Shown here piece after piece: positions 29,668 through 35,852 of a stretch of DNA of 35,852 nucleotides (positions are counted from its first letter, which is position 1; the number at the start of each line of letters is the position of its first letter). The DNA is taken from positions 57,783-93,634 of the forward strand of contig NW_005434486.1 of the NCBI RefSeq assembly GCF_000315625.1, in the 5' to 3' direction. The notes under the pieces were generated by a model. That model ran no database searches. It was not told where the DNA came from and saw nothing but the letters and a program-made list of their open reading frames with translations. Source of the stretch: Guillardia theta CCMP2712 (lineage: Eukaryota > Cryptophyceae > Pyrenomonadales > Geminigeraceae). Made by a program: the position numbers and the translations under genes.

Positions 29668-31226
29668 TTACAAATCTTCGTCGTCATCATCCATCTTCGC
29701 AATCGACTTGACCCTTGCCCTCCACCATTGCTGGGCCTGCATCTTGGCACCTTCCGATAACCTCCGCTCTCCATTCGCCTCTCTCCTCTCCCCTCGTTCC
29801 TGCTGCCTGCCGTCCTTGGGTTTCCTCGCCACACGTGAGGTCCCCATAACAATATCAATCTCATCCGGGAAGGGAGACCTTTCTGACGGATTTACGTTGC
29901 TCTCCTGCCCACCAACATTGGCGGCACTTAGTCCCCGCGAACGATCCGAGATGTCCATCTCGCTCCTCCTCCTCATCATGTCTTGATGGTTGTTCTTGAC
30001 GTCCTCCCGCTCCCGCGAGATCACTTGCAAGGAAGCCTTACGAGCCTTTCGGAGCTCCGATAGGTTGCTTTCTGAGAAGGTTGCTCTCTTGACCACACTC
30101 TCCTGCTCTTTTCTCTCTTTGATCCCACGAGCTTGTCTGGACGACTCTGAGGCTGAATCATCGACGTGCGATCGGTTACTCTTGGCCTGTGCCTCGATTG
30201 TGATCTTGTCTTCATCGCTCGTCCAGCCTCCCTTGCGCTCAGGATGCGCAGCAGCCAAGTCGAGGTCGATCTTCGCACGCTGAAGGGGTCCTCCTTCGCT
30301 GCTGCTCGATCCAATGGTTCTCATCGACTCTGACTCGGAGCTGATCAGCGAAGATGTCTGATAACCCTGCAGCACATTCCGCATCGAAGCTCGTCGCTAG
30401 GGAACACAAAATCAACATCACATCAAGGAAAAACAAGAGGATACAAGACTACCTGAGAGAAAATTTGCAGTTTTCCCACCTCCGAGACGTGGCCAGAGTT
30501 GTGAGTCGTCTTCGATATCACTATCAAACTATTTGCACGTTGTACCGGGCGAACTGGGACGGTTTCGTGGTCAGGGGTGGCAGGGCAAGAATGAGAGCTA
30601 GTCCAACTCTGCATCATGTCTGTTGCAGACATCATTCTTTCGAACGTTGACAGGTCCATCCGTTGGATATTTGACTTCGACTCGTGGGACGTGATCGAGT
30701 CAGACTCCTGGCCTTGGGTCTCGGCGTCAGACAAAGAGTTCAGGCCAGGAGCATACTTGGAGTATTTCCCTTTGCCCGAAACTCTGCTGTACTTCCCTGA
30801 AGATCCGATTCTTTCCTCGTCCACAGAATAGCTAGAATCCTTGATATACTTATTGATCATATTGGATTGCATTGTCTTCAACCCCAGGTGTAGGTAAAGG
30901 CATGTAGAGCCCTGTAAAAGCATGCTTGTCAGTTTAGTGACGACACTGAAGTCTAATCTACACTTGACCAGTCTCTGCAAAAATATCTGGGATACTTGAC
31001 TATCGGGGACGCTGTACAACTCTCTACTCTCCATGAAAGAAAACTTTGCTGAGAACGTCAATGGGTGTTCCATCAACTCATTTTCATCTCTTCTCTGCTT
31101 TAATTTACATGTTTTTGCACTATTCAGCCAGACATCACGAATGAAGTATGTCAGCAACAGGATCACTAGCAAAAACGCGCTTCTCTTCCCACCCTCTTCT
31201 CTGGTTTCTCTGATAGCCCTCATCAA
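29668..31226 (-). CDS. Unknown single-pass membrane protein with disordered, charged C-terminal part
   Basis: Two exons (31226-30453 and 30396-29668) join in phase 0 across a 56-nt GT-AG intron, giving 500 residues. Near the N-terminus is one hydrophobic segment (SAFLLVILLLTYFI, about residues 16-29) preceded by basic residues, which could be a signal anchor. The middle and C-terminal parts are rich in Ser, Arg, Lys and Glu with low sequence complexity (SSSSEGG, REREDVKNN, RRRSEMD), suggesting disorder and possible phosphorylation. The end is AQQWWRARVKSIAK followed by an Asp-rich tail. I recognise no domain. The Met at 31226 is followed by a second Met and either could initiate. The upstream side is a gene-poor region. 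Confidence 0.6.
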
Positions 31227-33915
31227 GAATTATCCTGCTCCTTTCCTCTATCCAATCTCTCTACTCTCCTCTTGTTGACTTCCATTCCCACCCCGTTTCC
31301 TTCCCGCTTCTGCCTCCAGCTTCCTGCCCTTCCTCCCGCTTCCTGCTAATATCCTGCATATCCATTCGGCCTTGACGTATTTTACAGATTTTAAACCCAC
31401 CTCCCTCTGACGAGAACAAAGCACCCCCTACCCCATGAGACACAGCTTGTACCCCACCCCTCAGCCAATATTACCGGTCCTTTTGACTATCAAATCACCC
31501 GTACTCAGGGTTTTCAGAAAAATCTTTTCCATTACCCGTCATCAGGTCATCAACCCATAAATAGATTCCTATGACCCTGGCCTACGACCTGCCTATGTTT
31601 GGAGTTGCTGGTACATATTCTGATTCAGAGACGGGGTGATTGACTTGGTAGGTAGGGTACCAAGAATGGAGATAGAGACAGTAAAAAGGGTAGGGTACTT
31701 TTAGTATAACGAAGGGTGGGGGTATCACAAGGGGGTGAAGAACTCGGAGATTGTACTGCGCGACGTTTAAATCGTATTGTAGAAGTTTACATCCGATGAG
31801 GGGTGGGTACTGAAATGCTCCGCTGACCCGGAGTGGCAGGTAAACACCCCTCCAAACATCTGCAAATGAAGGGGTGGTTTCATAACACTTTTCCGACAAA
31901 TGGGCTGGGGGGTGGGTGGGTCAATTGTGATATCTCATTCAGACCTTTCTGGGGAATGTCATAGGGAGCTATATCGAGGTGCTAGCAAGTGACAATTTTG
32001 TAGCTCGGTCATATCTGATTTTACACGTTCCTTTGACCAGGTCCTAGAAAGCCATAGCTGACCTATTGCATGCAATAAAAAGTACTATGCCGGTCTTAGG
32101 AAAGTCCTAGCTACCATATGACATGACTTGAAGAAGTAAAAATGAAAAATCATCAAACTCTGGAGGCCAGGTTCGGGTGTTTTTTTTTCTAGTGGTACCC
32201 CTACCCCCTATTTTAGCTCATAAACAACCCCTGTTCAGTCCGTCCTTGACTCGACAAACCGTGATAGCCCCTCGTCCGCATGACCACCTTCCCAGGGGTC
32301 CCCCATTTCGAAGGTCATTCGAGGGGTCCTCGTCACAAGGGGTCACCCACTTTACAAATGAAGACATCGAGCGCTTCGGGGCTGTCCGGTACGGTGCGGT
32401 ACAGAACCTGCTAATGGTCAGTACTGACTGGGGACGAGGTACACAGACCAAGGGGATGCAGCGGCGACCAGTCAGGCTGTCCGACGGTCACTCGCAGTGA
32501 TCGTCTAGCAGTTGAAGGTTGTTCCTAGAGGGGATCAGGAGCTCCTCAAGACAGACATGACCGTTTGTCTCATGGGTAACCTGGATCACTCGGACGAACG
32601 GCGGCAGCGCTGCTGCTGATAGTCTGCGGTGACTTTGTTGCATACGCGTCATTGGGGCGCCCTGCTGAGGGTCGCGACTCGGATAGGATCGAGCAGGGAC
32701 CTAGGTCACGTATGGGACAGTAGGAGAAGAAGGAGAAGAACTCAAGCATGGAAGGTCAGTATGTGCAGTCGTGGACGGCCCTTGGACTGCCAGCACAAGT
32801 TGATCAGGCAGCGTGATAGAAGGCAAGGGATCAGCCAAGACAAGAAGAAACCTTGGGCTTCTTGACAGAGAAAGATGGAAGGCATTTCAACAAGGATGTC
32901 ATCCTTGTAGCTGCCCTCTTACAGGAGAGCTCACGACTAGCCTTCTAGCTCCCTTGCACCCGAAGGGAGCGAGGACCCATCTCCTTCTCCGCTCAGCTCA
33001 GGGTGTATTGCGCAGCCGTTGGAGAACCATTATGGTTTTTTCCATGCAGAAGAACTTAAAACATTAAAGTACAATCAGAAAAAGTGTGTTGAGCACAGAA
33101 AACGACCCTATCCGTGTGATAATCTCCAGTCAAAATTCACTCCTCCTCTCCCCTCCCTTCTCCCCCCTCCCTCCTCCCTCCTCCCTCCTCCCTCCTCCCT
33201 CCTCCCTCCTCCCTCCTCCTCCACTGCCTTTCTCTCCTTCATCCCTTCTTCTTTCGACCCATCTTTCCTCCCCCCCTCATCAGCACCTGAAGGACTGGGC
33301 CATCGCGGCGGACGATCCGGGATATACGGAGTCCTTCTGTAGGCGAAGGGAAGGAGTTGGGGTAGAGTCTTTTGATGGATTTCAGAATCGCCTCTCATGC
33401 TCTTGTATACTTGTGCTCTTCATGTGCGACCTCTACATGCGAAAGCAACATCACGGTACGGTCAAGGAGGCTCTAAGTCAGATCCGGACAGAATCCTTCA
33501 TAGGAGAGCTCACTGTCACGTGCTTGAGGAGGCAGGACCCCTCATCCTACTGGCCGAAACACCCGTGGGAGGACAACAGAGAGGCACGAGCCCTTACCTG
33601 TTCCTCAGAATGGCACGGTGAGTCCCGCAGGGCACTCGGAGCGCGAAGAGGAGCAGCGTCGGGTAGCAAGTGAAGGCGTCGGAAGACTTCGCCTTTCTCG
33701 AAACAAATTGCGGCAGATGCGCGGTACCGGTCCACTGTCAGAAGACTAGTACGTTTGAGTAAAGACTCGGTATTGCGGTCTTGGTAACTTGCGTTTGAGG
33801 AGTGACTCCACAGTCGGACCCCCGCCCGGGCCCCGGCGGGCGGAGTATCACCGTGACTCAGAGGCCCGGTGCTGCCCAGTGACGGACCGGACATCTCGCC
33901 GGGCCTTGCAAGTGA
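31227..33915. other. Gene-poor region with G-tract island and simple repeats
   Basis: No gene is supported over 2.7 kb. About 31390-31450 is C-rich and about 31630-31925 G-rich, with GGTAGGGTACC, GGGTAGGGTAC and GGGGTGGGTAC motifs as in the other islands. About 32190-32330 is C/G-tract-rich again. About 32330-33030 has mixed composition and only short open frames. About 33805-33905 is GC-rich (CCCGCCCGGGCCCC, GGCGGGCGG). The right end may contain the promoter and first exon of the PH-kinase gene, which I could not place. Confidence 0.45.
33160..33228 (+). repeat. CTCCCTC tandem repeat
   Basis: A run of TCCCTCC heptamers, about eight units, ends in CTCCTCC. Translations of it (Pro/Ser/Leu) are compositional and not treated as coding. 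Confidence 0.8.
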
Positions 33916-35258
33916 CTGGACTGTTCGTTTGGTAGGAAACGCCGCAATGGTGGTCGTGGTCGAGGACGACGCCGCAGATGGCGCGATGGCAGCAAGGTGA
34001 AGGGCCGAGGAAGGCATGGAAAGTTCGAGGAACTCTTGCAGGTATGCTGTAGGAGGGGGAGATTCCTAGCTGAGGGTACACATGGCAGGGAGGAGGAGGA
34101 AGACCTTCTGGAAGGTGTACTGCTCAAGCGAGGAGGTTTGTTCTCTGGTGAGAAAATCCCCTCCGTGTGCTGCTCCTTTAATGATTGAACGACGGATTTC
34201 TATCATCCTGTGACAGAGTTGCGATGCAGGATGGAAGGAGAGGCTCTTTGTTCTCACAACCAAGCACATCGTGTACTACGAGTCTGGGAAGTAAGTGGGC
34301 AGAGAAAACGTTTCTTCCCCTTCTTTGTCGATGTGCTCAGCTACATGCTTGCATCCAGGTCATGCACAATCAAGGGATCCATCCCTCTCAGCCAGGTATT
34401 TGACCGCTATCTTCCTCCTCCTCCTCCTCCTCCTCCTCCTCCTCCTCCTCCTCCTCCTCCTCTTTGAAACGTTTTCCCTCACACTCGGGAATTCTCTCAG
34501 GTCAAATCTTTGGACTCGCTCCCAGAGAAGAAGCACGGGAAGCGATTCTGCATGGCGATATGCAGTCCGAGCACAACATGGGTGGTGAGTTTGAAGATCA
34601 CTGATCCTGATCAACCACACAATGATAACGATAAACGTCTGATCTCTTGTTACTTGTAACATTCCATTCCTTCACCTCTCGTTATGTTTCACATTGTATG
34701 TTCGATTACAGCGTCGTCACATGTGTGCATGCAGGTCAGAGCAGACACAGAGTCAGACTTCAACCGCTGGAGGGACGCGATAAGAAACGCCATCGCCAAC
34801 GGTTTGTGCGGAGGAGCAAGTCGAAATTTCTCCCACTGACACGATTCACGGCCAGCAAAACCAAAAGCTCCACAGTTTGGGGAAGTTTCAAGTTTTCTGA
34901 GTGCAGCAGGACATCTGAACACATCGAATGATCCTGCAAACCTGCAAGACATCGAGTCTCCAACATCTCCTGCACAAAACGACGGAGAGAAATGTCAGTT
35001 TCCGGGTCAGAAAGTTGAGCAGCTCAGCAAGATGAAGGTTGTACTGCTGCTGCTGCTGCTAATGATGATGATGATGGCGATGATGATTGAGATGATGATG
35101 ATGGAGATGGGAGATGATGATCACCATCACCATCACCATCACCATCAGAAGATGGTGGAAATGATGATGATGGTAGTTACAGTTGTACTGCTTGAGTTTG
35201 AGATGATGGAGGAGATACGGATTCTTCTTCTTCTTCTTCTCCTTCTTTTTCTTCTTCT

Positions 35259-35298
<40 letters not shown>

Positions 35299-35852
35299 AT
35301 GATGGACGACAATGAAGGAGATGTAGAAAGAGGATGATTGATGACAGTGTCGATTTGTTTCCTCCTCCTGCTGATTCGTTTCTCTGCAGATTGTTCAGCA
35401 TGCGAAGCTTGAGGTACACAAGAGGGTTGAACTGCAAAAGTTCGATGTGACCTGGAATGCAGGATGTGTATACAATTGGTCGTGTGATAGATCAGGGCAA
35501 CAATGGAAAGGTGAGAGCAGGGAGGGTTTTCTCTTTCAGAGCTGTAGGAATGTGATGATTTTCAGGTGTTTGAAGGCGTGGACAAGCGAAGTGGGGAACG
35601 AGTAGCGATCAAGCAGATAGATGTGGGATCGAGGTCAGAATTCCGATGTGATGTTTGTCTTGTTTTGATGCTGTTGGGTATTTGTTGTCAGCGTTGAAGA
35701 TGACCGCAATCACATGGAGATCTGGCAACAAGTACTGTTTGCTTGGTCCGTCTTTTCATCGTCTGACAAGACCGAAAGGTTCAACATGAGCACGTTGTTC
35801 GGCTGCTGGACTTCTATCAGACGCCTTCACAGGTACGATGATGAACATGGAA
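33916..35852 (+). CDS. PH-domain serine/threonine kinase, N-terminal part (truncated by window end, 5' end unresolved)
   Basis: Ten exons join in phase: up to 34147, 34230-34290, 34359-34395, 34501-34584, 34735-34801, 34856-35037, 35390-35413, 35463-35510, 35566-35633 and 35692-35731, then 35779-35832; a GT donor follows at 35833. An Arg/Gly-rich leader precedes a PH domain: LEGVLLKRGGLFSGWKERLF, VLTTKHIVYYES, KSCTIKGSIPLS and ADTESDFNRWRDAI with the final Trp. After a Ser/Pro/Gln linker comes a kinase start: YTIGRVIDQGNNGKVFEG, RVAIKQID (ATP-binding Lys), a likely alpha-C Glu in HMEIWQQ, and HEHVVRLLDFYQTPSQ. In the ATP loop the first Gly of GxGxxG is Asp. The order PH then kinase recalls protein kinase D or Akt relatives, and the loop reads CAMK-like, but the catalytic loop is outside the window. 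PH domains usually recruit to phosphoinositide membranes. No in-frame ATG is seen between 33916 and 34147, so an upstream exon must exist. Confidence 0.82.
34408..34461 (+). repeat. CTC trinucleotide repeat in a PH-kinase intron
   Basis: About 17 CTC/CCT units fill the middle of the intron 34396-34500, supplying a long pyrimidine tract before its CTCTCAG acceptor. Confidence 0.85.
35038..35389 (+). repeat. Trinucleotide-repeat-rich intron of PH-kinase gene
   Basis: This phase-0 intron, from GTTGTA to CTCTGCAG, contains runs of CTG, GATGAT, CACCAT, TCTTCT and CTGCTG. Frames reading Met/Asp, His or Leu repeats through it are artefacts. Confidence 0.75.

Noticed and set aside
33086-33673. 195-codon plus-strand frame
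   Set aside because: The first third is a CTCCCTC repeat and the rest matches nothing I know; a short stretch (HLKDWAIAADDPGY) looks exon-like but has no partners I could join to it.

Overview
The window looks like nuclear DNA of a unicellular photosynthetic eukaryote, most likely a cryptophyte alga (Guillardia-like). This is inferred from three things. Genes are broken by many short GT-AG introns (often 42-70 nt) that restore open frames exactly. Families are eukaryotic (NEK kinase, PH domains, MCU, Brr2/ASCC3-type helicase). One protein carries a signal-peptide-plus-Phe leader of the kind that targets complex plastids. There is no operon structure. Gene models below were spliced by eye from phase-compatible donors and acceptors; each junction is an inference that a cDNA could overturn.

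Layout. 1-420: decayed Ty3/gypsy retrotransposon fragment (minus). 422-5590: large Ski2-like helicase of the Brr2/ASCC3 type (minus), with a decayed second cassette. 6549-8648: NEK-family kinase (plus, seven exons), convergent with a mitochondrial calcium uniporter (MCU) homologue at 8697-9898 (minus). 10333-12062: a membrane-anchored protein combining a cyclic-nucleotide-binding domain and a PH domain (minus). 12063-16214: about 4 kb without a recognisable gene, containing G-tract-rich, GC-rich and tandem-repeat patches.

16215-22535: an intronless gene for a 2106-residue NACHT - pentapeptide-like - WD40 protein, a STAND/NLR-type sensor. It contains two almost identical 278-bp blocks exactly 1380 bp apart, whose differences are clustered and mostly amino-acid-changing. 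A foldback with a 39-bp perfect stem lies about 150 bp after its stop codon. 24182-25449 (plus) and 25662-26925 (minus) are a convergent pair of secreted paralogues with matching exon layout; one seems to use a GC-AG intron. 27766-29341: plastid-targeted DUF1995-like protein with a C-terminal WW domain. 29668-31226: unknown single-pass membrane protein (minus). 31227-33915: no recognisable gene. 33916 to the window end: PH-domain protein kinase, truncated by the window edge.

The genes do not form an obvious pathway, although several are signalling proteins (two kinases, a cNMP sensor, a Ca2+ channel, a STAND sensor). The most unusual locus is the NACHT-WD40 gene with its homogenising repeats and adjacent foldback.
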